A DNA stretch of 64,000 nucleotides from NCBI RefSeq assembly GCF_023078375.1, contig NZ_CP095554.1, positions 1,488,001-1,552,000 on the forward strand, given 5' to 3'. Under the pieces are notes generated by a model. That model saw only the letters and a list, made by a program, of their open reading frames with translations, ran no database searches and was not told the origin of the DNA. Below, piece by piece: positions 39,010 through 47,472 of this stretch; the stretch's first letter is position 1, and every line of letters begins with the position of its first letter. Source of the stretch: Roseomonas gilardii subsp. gilardii. GTDB taxonomy: Bacteria; Pseudomonadota; Alphaproteobacteria; Acetobacterales; Acetobacteraceae. The position numbers and the translations under genes are program-made.

Positions 39010-40185
39010 ATGTCCCGCCCCGCTTCCCGGCTCCTTCTCCTGGCGCTGCTCGCCGCGCCCCTCGCCCCGGCCATGGCCCAAAATAGGGCTCCTGACGCGA
39101 CGCCGGCCACCGTGCAGACCGTGCCCGGCATGCCGCCCGTGACCGTGCCCGGCAACATCTACAGCGAGACGACCAGCGACAAGCTGGCGCCGGTGGTGCG
39201 CAGCGACCTGCCGCGCATCTACGTGCCGAACCTCCGCTCCAACGATGTCTATGTCATCGATCCGGAGACGATGAAGGTCGTGGACCGCTTCAAGGTCGGG
39301 CGCGGTCCGCAGCATGTCGTGCCGTCCTGGGACCTGCGCACGCTCTGGGTGACCAACAATGCCGAGGGCAAGGAGGATGGCAGCCTCACGCCCATCGATG
39401 CCGCCACCGGCAAACCGGGCGAGCCCATCCCGGTGGACGACCCCTACAACATGTATTTCACGCCCGACGGCAAGTCGGCGATCGTGGTGGCGGAGGCCCG
39501 CAAGCGCCTCGACTTCCGTGACCCGCACACGATGGCGATGCAGTTCTCCATCGACACGCCGGAATGCCGCGGCGTGAACCATGCCGATTTCTCCGCCGAC
39601 GGGCGCTATGCCATCTTCACCTGCGAGTTCGGCGGGCGCCTCGCCAAGATCGACATGGTGGAGCACAAGGTCGCGGGCTACCTGAAGCTCTCCAAGGGCG
39701 GCATGCCGCAGGACATCCGCGTGGCGCCGGATGGCCGTACCTTCTATGTTGCCGACATGATGGCCGATGGCGTCTTCGTCCTCGACGGCGACAGCTTCAC
39801 CGAGACGGGCTATGTCCCCACCGGCCCGGGCACACATGGCCTCTATCCCAGCCGCGACGCGAAGTTTCTCTACATCGCCAACCGCGGCTCGCATAAGGTG
39901 CATGGCGCGCGAAAGGGGCCGGGCAGCGTCTCGGTGCTCGACTTCGCGAGCGGCAGGATCGTCGCCAACTGGCCCATCCCTGGCGGCGGCAGCCCCGACA
40001 TGGGCAATGTCAGCGCCGACGGGAAGACGCTCTGGCTTTCCGGCCGCTTCGACGATGTGGTCTATGCCTTCGACACCACCACGGGGGCCGTGAAGCAGAT
40101 CAAGGTCGGCGCGGAGCCGCATGGCCTGACCGTCTGGCCGATGCCGGGCCGTTACTCCCTGGGCCATACCGGCATCCTGCGCTGA
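39010..40185 (+). CDS. YncE-like periplasmic beta-propeller protein
   Basis: A 391-residue exported protein: signal peptide to about residue 23 (LAPAMAQ), then seven-bladed propeller repeats such as IYVPNLRSNDVYVIDPETMKVVDRFKVG, YVADMMADGVFVLDGDSF and FLYIANRGSHKV. The family includes YncE and the PQQ-associated YVTN proteins; their functions are mostly binding or scaffold roles. It is 158 bases after the creatininase-like gene and convergent with eutC, whose frame overlaps its last 86 bases. Confidence 0.85.
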   Translation: MSRPASRLLLLALLAAPLAPAMAQNRAPDATPATVQTVPGMPPVTVPGNIYSETTSDKLAPVVRSDLPRIYVPNLRSNDVYVIDPETMKVVDRFKVGRGPQHVVPSWDLRTLWVTNNAEGKEDGSLTPIDAATGKPGEPIPVDDPYNMYFTPDGKSAIVVAEARKRLDFRDPHTMAMQFSIDTPECRGVNHADFSADGRYAIFTCEFGGRLAKIDMVEHKVAGYLKLSKGGMPQDIRVAPDGRTFYVADMMADGVFVLDGDSFTETGYVPTGPGTHGLYPSRDAKFLYIANRGSHKVHGARKGPGSVSVLDFASGRIVANWPIPGGGSPDMGNVSADGKTLWLSGRFDDVVYAFDTTTGAVKQIKVGAEPHGLTVWPMPGRYSLGHTGILR

Positions 40186-40969
40186 GGGCGTGGCACTTCC
40201 GGTGATCCCGGGTGGAGGTGCTGCCTCCACCCGGTCTCTCCTCAGCCCCCGGCAATGCTGCCGGCGCCTCGTCCTTGAGGCCGATGCCGCTCAGCTTGCG
40301 CTGCCGGGCCTCGCGCATCAGCCAGGCCAGCTTCTCCGCCGCCCCCTCATGCGACAGCCCTCCCTGCCCATGGATGTTGGAGATGCAGTTGCGGCCGGAA
40401 TCCTGGCAGCCCGTGCGCGGCGCATAGGTCAGGTACACGCCCAGGCTTTCCGCCACGCTCAGGCCCGGGCGCTCCCCGATCAGCATGGCGCAGAGCGTGG
40501 CGCCGAGGGCCTCGCCGATCTCGTCGCCCAGCGCCACCCGCGCCTGGGTCGCCACGACGACCGGCGCGATGCGCCAGCCGCGCAACCGCTCCAGCGTGGC
40601 ATGCAGAACCGGCGCCGCATGCTTCTGCACCGCCAGGGCCGAGAGCCCGTCGCCGATCACGAAGACCGCGTCGTACCCGCCCCGCCGCAGCAGCGCCCGG
40701 CTTTCCGGCGCCAGCCGCCGCCCGAGATCGGGGCGGCGCAGATAGGTGCCACGATCCCCCGCCGCGCTTCGCACCTCCACACTCTCCAGCGGCGCCAGAT
40801 CGGCCCGTAGCGCCGCGACATCGAGCGGCGTGTGCACGGCATCGCGGGCCACCGCATGCGCCATCTGAAAATCCAGCACATCGGACAGCCGCATGGCATC
40901 GCCGCTGCGCCCCAAACCGACACGCGCCCGCGTGGCGAGGCGCAGCCCTTCCCAGAAATCCGCCGCCAT
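40100..40969 (-). CDS. eutC: Ethanolamine ammonia-lyase small subunit, C-terminus probably run-on
   Basis: EutC pairs with EutB to split ethanolamine into acetaldehyde and ammonia with adenosylcobalamin. The first 240 residues are a normal EutC (TRARVGLGRSGDAMRLSDVLDFQ, VFVIGDGLSALAVQKHA, MLIGERPGLSVAESLGVYLTY, GRNCISNIHGQGG). After GIGLKDEAPAALPG the frame continues for about 45 residues that look like random sequence and overlaps the propeller gene. One more G in the run at 40246-40252 would give a stop at 40242, so a missing base is suspected. It starts four bases after eutB. Confidence 0.88.
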   Translation of the reverse strand: MAADFWEGLRLATRARVGLGRSGDAMRLSDVLDFQMAHAVARDAVHTPLDVAALRADLAPLESVEVRSAAGDRGTYLRRPDLGRRLAPESRALLRRGGYDAVFVIGDGLSALAVQKHAAPVLHATLERLRGWRIAPVVVATQARVALGDEIGEALGATLCAMLIGERPGLSVAESLGVYLTYAPRTGCQDSGRNCISNIHGQGGLSHEGAAEKLAWLMREARQRKLSGIGLKDEAPAALPGAEERPGGGSTSTRDHRKCHALSAGCRYGPGSNGPASARRSGHAAPRRP

Positions 40970-40973
40970 CCTC

Positions 40974-42371
40974 CTAGGCGTCCCGTGCCATGGTCAGCAG
41001 CCGCGCCGCCTGCGGGCTCTGCGGCAGGGGCGGGCGCATCCGCCCGCCGGGCTCCAGCATCTCCATGCGCTCCAGCCAGGATTCGAATTCCGGCGCGGGC
41101 CGCAGGCCCAGCATGGAGCGCAGCGCGAGGATGTCGTGGAAGGAAAGGCTCTGGTAGTTCAGCATGATGTCGTCCGCGCCCGGCACGGCGATCAGGAAGT
41201 TCACCCCCGCCGCGCCGAGCAGCACCATCAGCGCGTCCATGTCGTCGCCATCGGCCTCGGCATGGTTGGTGTAGCAGACATCGACCCCCATCGGCAGGCC
41301 GAGCAGCTTGCCGCAGCAATGATCCTCCAGCCCCGCGCGGAGGATCTGCTTGCCGTCATAGAGGTATTCCGGCCCGATGAAGCCGACCACCGTGTTCACC
41401 AGCAGCGGCCGGAAGGCCCGCGCCACCGCATGGGCGCGGCATTCCAGCGTCTGCTGGTCCACCCCGTGATGCGCCTCGGCCGACAGGGCCGAACCCTGCC
41501 CGGTCTCGAAATACATCACGTTGTCGCCCAGCGTGCCGCGCTTCAGCGACAGCGCCGCCTCATGCGCCTCGCGCAGTGTGGCGAGATCGGTGCCGAAGCC
41601 GCGATTGGCACCCTCCGTCCCCGCCACGGACTGGAAGACGAGGTCCACCGGCGCGCCCAGCTCGATGGCGCGGATGGAGTTCGTCACATGCGTCAGCACG
41701 CAGGTCTGGGTCGGAATCCCGTAGCGCTCGCGCAGCGTATCCAGCATGCGCAGCAGCTCCACCGCGTTGCGCAGGCTGTCGGTGGCCGGGTTGATGCCGA
41801 TCACCGCATCGCCTGAGCCGTGCAGCAGCCCGTCCAGCACCGAGACGGCGATGCCCCGCGCATCGTCGGTGGGGTGGTTCGGCTGCAGCCTGCTCGCCAG
41901 CCTGCCCTCCAGCCCGATCCTGTTGCGGAATGCCGTCTCCACGCGGCATTTCCGCGCCACGGCGATCAGGTCCTGGTTGCGCATCAGCTTCGACACCGCC
42001 GCCACCATTTCCGGCGTGAGCCCCGGCGCCAGCGCCGCCAGCGCGGCGGAATCCGCCTCGTGCGACAGCAGCCAGTCGCGGAAATCGCCCACTGTCCTGT
42101 GCGACATGGCCGAGAAAGCCGCCGCGTCATGCGTGTCGAGGATCAGCCGCGTCACCTCGTCCGTCTCGTAGGGCACCACCGTCTCGGACAGGAAGGCCTT
42201 CAGCGGCAGATCCGCCAGAACCCGCCGCGCCGCCACGCGTTCCGCATCCGAGCTGGCCGCGATCCCCGCCAGCTCGTCGCCCGAGCGCCGTGGCGTCGCG
42301 GCCGCCAGCAGGTGCCGCAGATCCTCGAAGCGGTGGCGCTCCCCGCCCGCCAGCCCGGTCCGGCCCGTCAT
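40974..42371 (-). CDS. eutB: Ethanolamine ammonia-lyase large subunit
   Basis: The catalytic TIM-barrel subunit, 465 residues, the usual length. Hallmarks: RIGLEGRLASRLQPNHPTDD, GLLHGSGDAVIGINPATDS, MLNYQSLSFHDILALR and the metal/adenosyl region EYLYDGKQILRAGLEDHCCGK. ATG 42371 is preceded by GAGGAGGTGGGCGG. No microcompartment shell or EutA reactivase genes are near, as is common in environmental proteobacteria that use ethanolamine as a nitrogen source. I looked for a cobalamin riboswitch upstream and did not find a convincing one. Confidence 0.95.
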   Translation of the reverse strand: MTGRTGLAGGERHRFEDLRHLLAAATPRRSGDELAGIAASSDAERVAARRVLADLPLKAFLSETVVPYETDEVTRLILDTHDAAAFSAMSHRTVGDFRDWLLSHEADSAALAALAPGLTPEMVAAVSKLMRNQDLIAVARKCRVETAFRNRIGLEGRLASRLQPNHPTDDARGIAVSVLDGLLHGSGDAVIGINPATDSLRNAVELLRMLDTLRERYGIPTQTCVLTHVTNSIRAIELGAPVDLVFQSVAGTEGANRGFGTDLATLREAHEAALSLKRGTLGDNVMYFETGQGSALSAEAHHGVDQQTLECRAHAVARAFRPLLVNTVVGFIGPEYLYDGKQILRAGLEDHCCGKLLGLPMGVDVCYTNHAEADGDDMDALMVLLGAAGVNFLIAVPGADDIMLNYQSLSFHDILALRSMLGLRPAPEFESWLERMEMLEPGGRMRPPLPQSPQAARLLTMARDA

Positions 42372-42793
42372 CCGCCCACCTCCTCTCGCCACGGCCCGGC
42401 CAGCACAGCCGGGGCGCCGCCCGGCGGCAAGCGATTTCCGCGCCCGGACCGGATGCGTTGGCGATGTCCCCCGGTTCGGTGCTGCGCTGGCCAGCTTCGG
42501 GGCAGCGGATCAGCGCCTGATCGCGAGTGCCGAATCAAAGTGCCGGAGGCCGGCCTGCGCCCCCCGGCCCGCGGCAGGTAGGGCAGTGCCCTTGGCGCAC
42601 CCGATACGACGGGGGGACATCCCTTTTTGAGCAGGCTGGCCGCCATGCGATGTGCCTTGAGGTGAGTGGCACCGATCATCAGCCGATCGGGATGAGCCGG
42701 ATGGCAAGACGATCCTCCCGCCTCCTGAGCCACAGGCGGTTGGCAAGGAGAGGGTCTGGCAGGCTGGCGTGGCGCTCAATCCTCCGTCCGGCC
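42372..42793. other. Gap between eutB and nikR holding an IS remnant
   Basis: 422 bases without an intact gene. It holds the eutB promoter, the end of the nikR transcript, and the IS5-type transposase remnant at 42588-42700. Nothing else is recognised. Confidence 0.6.
42588..42700 (-). mobile_element. IS5-family (IS427-type) transposase remnant
   Basis: In the minus strand, DRLMIGATHLKAHR followed by MAASLLKKG (to about 42620) and then, in the next frame, MSPRRIGCAKG matches the catalytic-core start of IS5-family transposases (consensus LMIDATHLKAHRTAASLLKKG then PRRIGRTKGG). The first catalytic Asp is Gly here and the frame is broken at about 42620, so the element is dead. Neither ends nor the rest of the gene were identified. 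Confidence 0.75.
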
Positions 42794-43189
42794 TCAATCG
42801 CCGCAGGCACGCATCACAAGCAGGTTGCCATGCTGCACCCCACGCTCAGCGGTGACCGCGTCCGCGACCTGCCGGACCTGCTGGACCTCCCCCTTCAGCA
42901 CCGCGACTTCCAGACAGGCATGATGGTCGAGGTGGACGTGCAGCATGGCGACGGAGAGGTCGTGGTGGTCGTGGAAGATGTTGGTCAGCCGGTCCGGCAG
43001 ATCGCGCCGGTGATGGTCATAGACATAGGCCAGCGCTGCGGCACAGCGCCCGTTCACGGCGCCATCGCCGACCCGTTGGCGTAGGCCGGCGCGCAGGAGG
43101 TCACGTAGCGCCTCGGAGCGGTTGCCATAGCCGAGTGCGTCGATCTCCCCCAGCAACGCATCGTCGAGGGTGATGGTGATCCTCTGCAT
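42794..43189 (-). CDS. nikR: Nickel-responsive repressor NikR
   Basis: A 131-residue ribbon-helix-helix repressor that binds DNA when Ni2+ occupies its C-terminal ACT-like domain. The N-terminal RITITLDDALLGEIDAL-YGNRSEALRDLLR segment is the DNA-binding part. The nickel site His/Cys residues appear in HHDLSVAMLHVHLDHHACLEV (His, His-x-His and Cys spaced as in E. coli NikR His76, His87, His89 and Cys95). ATG 43189 gives the normal length. It diverges from nikA with a NikR-type operator between them. Confidence 0.95.
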   Translation of the reverse strand: MQRITITLDDALLGEIDALGYGNRSEALRDLLRAGLRQRVGDGAVNGRCAAALAYVYDHHRRDLPDRLTNIFHDHHDLSVAMLHVHLDHHACLEVAVLKGEVQQVRQVADAVTAERGVQHGNLLVMRACGD

Positions 43190-43247
43190 TCGCTTGCCCT
43201 GCCTTCCTTCTGCTCCGCTTGCCTCTGGACAGGCTTCGGAGCGCACT

Positions 43248-43277
43248 GGTATGAAAAATCGTCCAAGACTGCATACC
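43248..43277. promoter_or_regulatory. NikR operator, GTATGA-N16-GCATAC
   Basis: In the nikR-nikA intergenic region the half-sites GTATGA (43249-43254) and GCATAC (43271-43276) are separated by exactly 16 bases. This matches the E. coli NikR operator GTATGA-N16-TCATAC except for the first base of the second half-site; the extended arms GGTATG and CATACC are perfect inverted repeats. It probably represses both nikR and nikABCDE when nickel is plentiful. Confidence 0.85.
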
Positions 43278-43339
43278 CTCTGCCTCTCCTCAGCACCACG
43301 TGGAGCGTTCCGTCCGGTCCTGGGTAGAAGGAGCACATC

Positions 43340-44923
43340 ATGCTGCGCCGCAATTTGCTGACCGCTGCTTCCGTATTCGGTCTCTCGCTCGGCCTTCCAG
43401 GGCTGAAGCCGGTTTCGCCAGCGCGAGCCGAGCTTCCGGGCCGTCTGACCTTCTCCTGGCCCAGCAATGCCGGGCCGTTGCACCCACATCTTTACTCGCC
43501 CAACCAGATGTATGCCCAGGCCATGCTCTACGAGCCTCTGGTCCGCTATGTCGAAGGCGGCCATGTGGCCCCGGCTCTCGCCACCGCCTGGCAGCAGGAG
43601 GCGGATGGTCGCTCCTGGACCTTCCACCTGCGTCCCGGCGTGGTTTTCTCCGACGGCACGCCCTTCGACGCCGCCGCGGTGGTGGCCAATGTGAAGGCCG
43701 TGCTGGAAAATCGCGGGCGCCATGCCTGGCTGGAACTCGTGGCCCAGATCGAGGGCGTGGAGGCGATCGACCCGGGCACGGTGCGGCTGCACCTGCGAGG
43801 CCCTTACTATCCTACCCTGCTGGAGCTGGCGTTGATCCGGCCGCTTCGCTTCGCTTCGCCGGCGGCGCTGCGCCCGGACGGCAGCCTGGCTGCTCCCATC
43901 GGTACCGGCCCCTGGCGGCTGGCGGAAACGCTGCGGGGGCAGCACGACCGCTTCCTCCGCAACGAAACCTACTGGGGCACGAAGCCAGCCCTGCGCGAGG
44001 TTCTGGTCCGTGTGCTGGGCGACGCCAACACCCGCGCCCTGGCGCTGGAGACGGGGGAGATCGACCTTGCCTACGGCACCGACCAACTCGATGCCGATAC
44101 CTTCCGACGCTTCGCCGCTGACCGGCGCTTCCGCACCGCCATCTCGCCGCCGCTGGCCACGCGGCTGTTGGCAGTGAATTCCGGACGCTTTCCGACCGAC
44201 GATCCCGCCGTGCGCCAGGCCATCGCCAAGGGCGTGGACCGGGCGGCACTGGTGCGCCACGTGCTGCTGGACATGGAACCCGCGGCGGAGACGCTGTTCG
44301 CCGGGAACTTTCCCTATACCGGTCTCGGCCTCCGCGCGCCTGCCTTCGATCCCGCCATGGCGGCGAGGGAGCTGGAGGCGGCGGGCTGGACCCTTCCTTC
44401 CGGTGGGCATGTCAGGATGAAGGACGGCCGCGCGCTGTCGCTCGACCTGTGCTTCACCGGCTCCGATATATTGCAGAAGACACTGGCGGAGGCGGTCCAG
44501 GGCGATCTTGCCCGCCTGGGCATTGCCGTACGGCTGATCGGGGAGGATGAGAGCAGCTTCCTCGGCCGACAGAAGAGCGGCGAGTTCGGGATGATTTTTG
44601 GCGACACATGGGGCGCGCCTTATGACCCGCACGCCTTTCTGGCTTCGATGCGGCAGCCGGCCCATGCCGATTACCAGGCACAGAGCGGCCTGCCGATGAA
44701 GGCGGAAATCGACCGCCGCATCGGGGCGGTCCTGACCACGACGGACGAGGCGGCGCGCGCTGCCGAATACCGCTGGCTGCTGACCACACTGCATGAGCAG
44801 GGAGTCTACTTCCCGATCTCCTTCCTGACCAACAAACTCGTTCAGCGATCTACCTTGGCGCATATGCCCTTTGGCGACACGCGCTACGAGATTCCCTTCG
44901 ACCAGATCGGCCAGGGGACGTGA
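43340..44923 (+). CDS. nikA: Nickel ABC transporter substrate-binding protein NikA
   Basis: A 527-residue periplasmic nickel (or Ni-metallophore) binding protein of the SBP family 5. Signal peptide to about residue 32 (PARAE), then LTFSWPSNAGPLHPHLYSPNQMYAQAMLYEPLVRY, as in NikA. Family features FHLRPGVVFSDGTPF, AIAKGVDRAALVRHVL and GDTWGAPYDPHAFLASMRQP follow. ATG 43340 has AAGGAG seven bases upstream. It is the first gene of nikABCDE and its stop overlaps the nikB start (GTGA). Confidence 0.94.
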   Translation: MLRRNLLTAASVFGLSLGLPGLKPVSPARAELPGRLTFSWPSNAGPLHPHLYSPNQMYAQAMLYEPLVRYVEGGHVAPALATAWQQEADGRSWTFHLRPGVVFSDGTPFDAAAVVANVKAVLENRGRHAWLELVAQIEGVEAIDPGTVRLHLRGPYYPTLLELALIRPLRFASPAALRPDGSLAAPIGTGPWRLAETLRGQHDRFLRNETYWGTKPALREVLVRVLGDANTRALALETGEIDLAYGTDQLDADTFRRFAADRRFRTAISPPLATRLLAVNSGRFPTDDPAVRQAIAKGVDRAALVRHVLLDMEPAAETLFAGNFPYTGLGLRAPAFDPAMAARELEAAGWTLPSGGHVRMKDGRALSLDLCFTGSDILQKTLAEAVQGDLARLGIAVRLIGEDESSFLGRQKSGEFGMIFGDTWGAPYDPHAFLASMRQPAHADYQAQSGLPMKAEIDRRIGAVLTTTDEAARAAEYRWLLTTLHEQGVYFPISFLTNKLVQRSTLAHMPFGDTRYEIPFDQIGQGT

Positions 44924-45858
44924 CCGGCTTCCTCCTGCGCCGGCTCGCCTCCCTGCTGCCGCTGCTGCTGCTCGCCTCCTTCGTCTTCTTCGTGATGCTG
45001 CGGCTCGGCCGGGGCGATCCGGCGTTGGACTATCTGCGCCTCGCCCAGATTCCGCCCACGGACGCGGCGCTGGCTGCGGCAAGGGTGGAACTGGGCCTGG
45101 ACCAGCCGATTCTGACGCAATACGCCGAATGGCTCATGAGCGCCCTGCAAGGTGACCTCGGCACCTCCTGGTTCACGCGGCGTCCGGTGACGGAGGAGAT
45201 CGCCCAGTACCTGCCGGCCACGCTGCAACTCGCGGGCACGGCGATGGCGCTGGTACTCGCGGTGGGTGTGCCGCTGGGGATCTGGGCGGCGCTGCGGCGC
45301 GACCGCTGGCCGGACCACGCGACGCGCCTCATGACATTTCTCGGTGTTTCGCTGCCCAACTTCTGGCTCGGCTTCCTGCTGGTGCTGCTCTTCGCCGTGA
45401 CGCTGGGCTGGCTGCCAGCGATGGGGCGCGACGGACCGCAGAGCATCGTGCTGCCGGCCATCGCCACCGCCACCATGTCCGCCTGCGTCATGCTTCGCCT
45501 GACGCGTGCCTCGGTTCTGGGCGCCATGGGGGAGCCACATCTGCGTTTCGCCCGGGCGCGTGGCCTGCCGTGGCGCACCCTTCTCGGGCGTCATATCGTC
45601 CTGAACGCCATGGTGCCGCCGCTGACGGCGGTCGGATTGCATCTGGGAGAGCTGATCGGCGGCTCGATGGTGGTGGAGAGCGTCTTCGGTTGGCCCGGTC
45701 TCGGACGCTGGGCGCTGACCGCCATCGCCAACCGTGACTATCCCGCCCTGCAGGGTTTCGTCATCGTGCTGATGCTGATCTTCGTGATGGGCAACCTGGT
45801 GGTGGACGCGCTCTATGCCTGGCTCGACCCACGCATCCGGCTGGAGCGTGAAGCGTGA
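44920..45858 (+). CDS. nikB: Nickel ABC transporter permease NikB
   Basis: A 312-residue inner-membrane permease of the DppB type with about six hydrophobic segments: FLLRRLASLLPLLLLASFVFFVMLRLGRGDP at the start and the EAA-like loop FARARGLPWRTLLGRHIVLNAMVPPL. GTG 44920 overlaps the nikA stop by four bases. It pairs with NikC to form the channel. Subunit identity comes from order and the NikA/D/E neighbours. Confidence 0.93.
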   Translation: MTGFLLRRLASLLPLLLLASFVFFVMLRLGRGDPALDYLRLAQIPPTDAALAAARVELGLDQPILTQYAEWLMSALQGDLGTSWFTRRPVTEEIAQYLPATLQLAGTAMALVLAVGVPLGIWAALRRDRWPDHATRLMTFLGVSLPNFWLGFLLVLLFAVTLGWLPAMGRDGPQSIVLPAIATATMSACVMLRLTRASVLGAMGEPHLRFARARGLPWRTLLGRHIVLNAMVPPLTAVGLHLGELIGGSMVVESVFGWPGLGRWALTAIANRDYPALQGFVIVLMLIFVMGNLVVDALYAWLDPRIRLEREA

Positions 45859-46669
45859 GGCGGCTTCTCATCCCTGTCGCCGCGCTGATGGTGGCGCTGC
45901 TGCTGGGTGCGGCGATCCTGGCACCCTGGATCGCCCCCTTGACCCGGAGGCGACCGCGCTGTCGCAGCGTTTGCTGCCACCCTCCGCGGCCCATTGGCTG
46001 GGGACGGACCACCTGGGCAGGGATCTGTTCTCCCGGCTGATCTGGGGTGCCCGCGCCTCTTTCGGCTCGGTCGCCGCGATCCTGGCGCTGGTGCTGGCGG
46101 TCGGCTGTACCGTGGGAACGGTCGCGGGCATGGCCGGCGGCGTGGTGGATGCCGTGCTGATGCGGCTTTGCGATGCCTTCATGACCGTGCCGACACTCGT
46201 GCTGGCGCTGTTCCTGATCGGAGCGCTGGGCACCGGGCTGACCAATGTGGTGATTGCCATCGCCCTGTCGCACTGGGCCTGGTACGCGCGCCTGGTCCGC
46301 GGGATGACCATGTCGCTGCGTGGCCGGGACCACATCGCCGCCGCCCGGCTGGCCGGGCTGTCACGGGCTGCCATCGTGCGGCGACATGTGCTCCCGGTGG
46401 TGGCGGGGCAGCTTGCGGTGCTGGCCAGTCTCGATCTGGGGCACTGGATGCTGCATGTCGCAGGGCTGTCGTTCCTCGGCCTGGGCCTCGCCCCGCCAGC
46501 GGCGGAGTGGGGGATCATGATCAATGATGCGAGGCCCTTCTTCCGCGTCTCGCCGATGCTGGTCTTGCTCCCCGGAATGGCAATCCTGATGACAGTGATG
46601 GCGTTCAACCTCCTCGGGGATGGGCTGCGCGACCACCTCGACCCGGCTCTGCGGGGACAGGGCCATTGA
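45855..46669 (+). CDS. nikC: Nickel ABC transporter permease NikC, frameshifted
   Basis: GTG 45855 (overlapping the nikB stop) begins MRRLLIPVAALMVALLLGAAILAPWIAPL, the first membrane segment; after about 45940 the protein continues in another frame as DPEATALSQRLLPPSAAHWLGTDHLGRDLFSRLIWG to the stop at 46669. The span is two over a multiple of three, so one G is missing from TTGGACCCGGAG (sequence reads TTGACCC). The rest is an intact DppC-type permease with EAA loop AAARLAGLSRAAIVRRHVLP. A sequencing error is likely; if real, the importer would be broken. Confidence 0.9.
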
Positions 46670-47472
46670 CCACCCGCACGCTCTCGATATCCGGCCTGGT
46701 TCTGGAGGCCGGTCCGCCTTCGCGGCCCACACAGCTGGTGAAGGATGTTTCCCTCGCGCTGGAGCGGGGGCGGGTGCTGGCGCTGGTCGGCAGCAGTGGT
46801 GGCGGCAAGAGCCTGACCACGCTGGCATTGCTGAACCTGCTGCCACCCGGCGTGCGGCGGGTGGCCGGTACGGTCGCGCTCGGCGACCGGATATTGGATG
46901 CCGCGGGACAGGACGCGTTACGGGGGCGCGTCATGGGCTTCGTGCAGCAGGCGCCACGCGGTGGCTTCAACCCGCTGGTCACGATCGGCCGACACTTCCG
47001 TGAAACCCTGGCCTGCGATGGGCTGTGTGGCGCCGAGGCGGAGGCCAGAATATCCGATCTGCTGCGTGAGGTCGGCTTTGAGCATCCCGGAAGGCTGTTG
47101 CCCCTCTATCCATCACAGATCAGTGGTGGAATGCTCCAGCGGGCGATGCTGGCGCTTGCCCTTTGCCGCGCGCCCGACTTCCTGCTGGCCGACGAACCGA
47201 CCACGGATCTCGACCTTGTGGTGCAAGCGCAGATCCTCGACCTCCTGGAACGGTTGGTGGTGCGCAGGGGCATAGGGCTGCTGCTGGTGACGCATGATTT
47301 GTCCGTGGTCGCGCGGCTCGCCGATCATGTGGCGGTGATGGTGGGTGGCCGCATCGTGGAGCAGCAACCTGTTCCGGCCCTGTTCGAGGCACCACGCCAT
47401 CCCACCAGCCGGGCCCTGCTGAAGGCGCATCTTGCACTGTATGGCGAGGCCCTATGTCCTGTCCGGGCATGA
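46666..47472 (+). CDS. nikD: Nickel ABC transporter ATP-binding protein NikD
   Basis: A 268-residue ATPase with Walker A VGSSGGGKSLTTLALL, Q-loop QQAPRGGFNPLVTI, signature ISGGMLQRAMLALALC and Walker B FLLADEPTTDLDLV. The start is TTG 46666, which overlaps the nikC stop (TTGA), continuing the coupled chain. The next gene begins 19 bases before its stop. Confidence 0.93.
   Translation: MTTRTLSISGLVLEAGPPSRPTQLVKDVSLALERGRVLALVGSSGGGKSLTTLALLNLLPPGVRRVAGTVALGDRILDAAGQDALRGRVMGFVQQAPRGGFNPLVTIGRHFRETLACDGLCGAEAEARISDLLREVGFEHPGRLLPLYPSQISGGMLQRAMLALALCRAPDFLLADEPTTDLDLVVQAQILDLLERLVVRRGIGLLLVTHDLSVVARLADHVAVMVGGRIVEQQPVPALFEAPRHPTSRALLKAHLALYGEALCPVRA

Noticed and set aside
42372-42600. Cobalamin riboswitch upstream of eutB
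   Set aside because: GGCAGGT and GGTGC-like pieces occur, but I could not assemble a B12 box and the conserved core in the right order.
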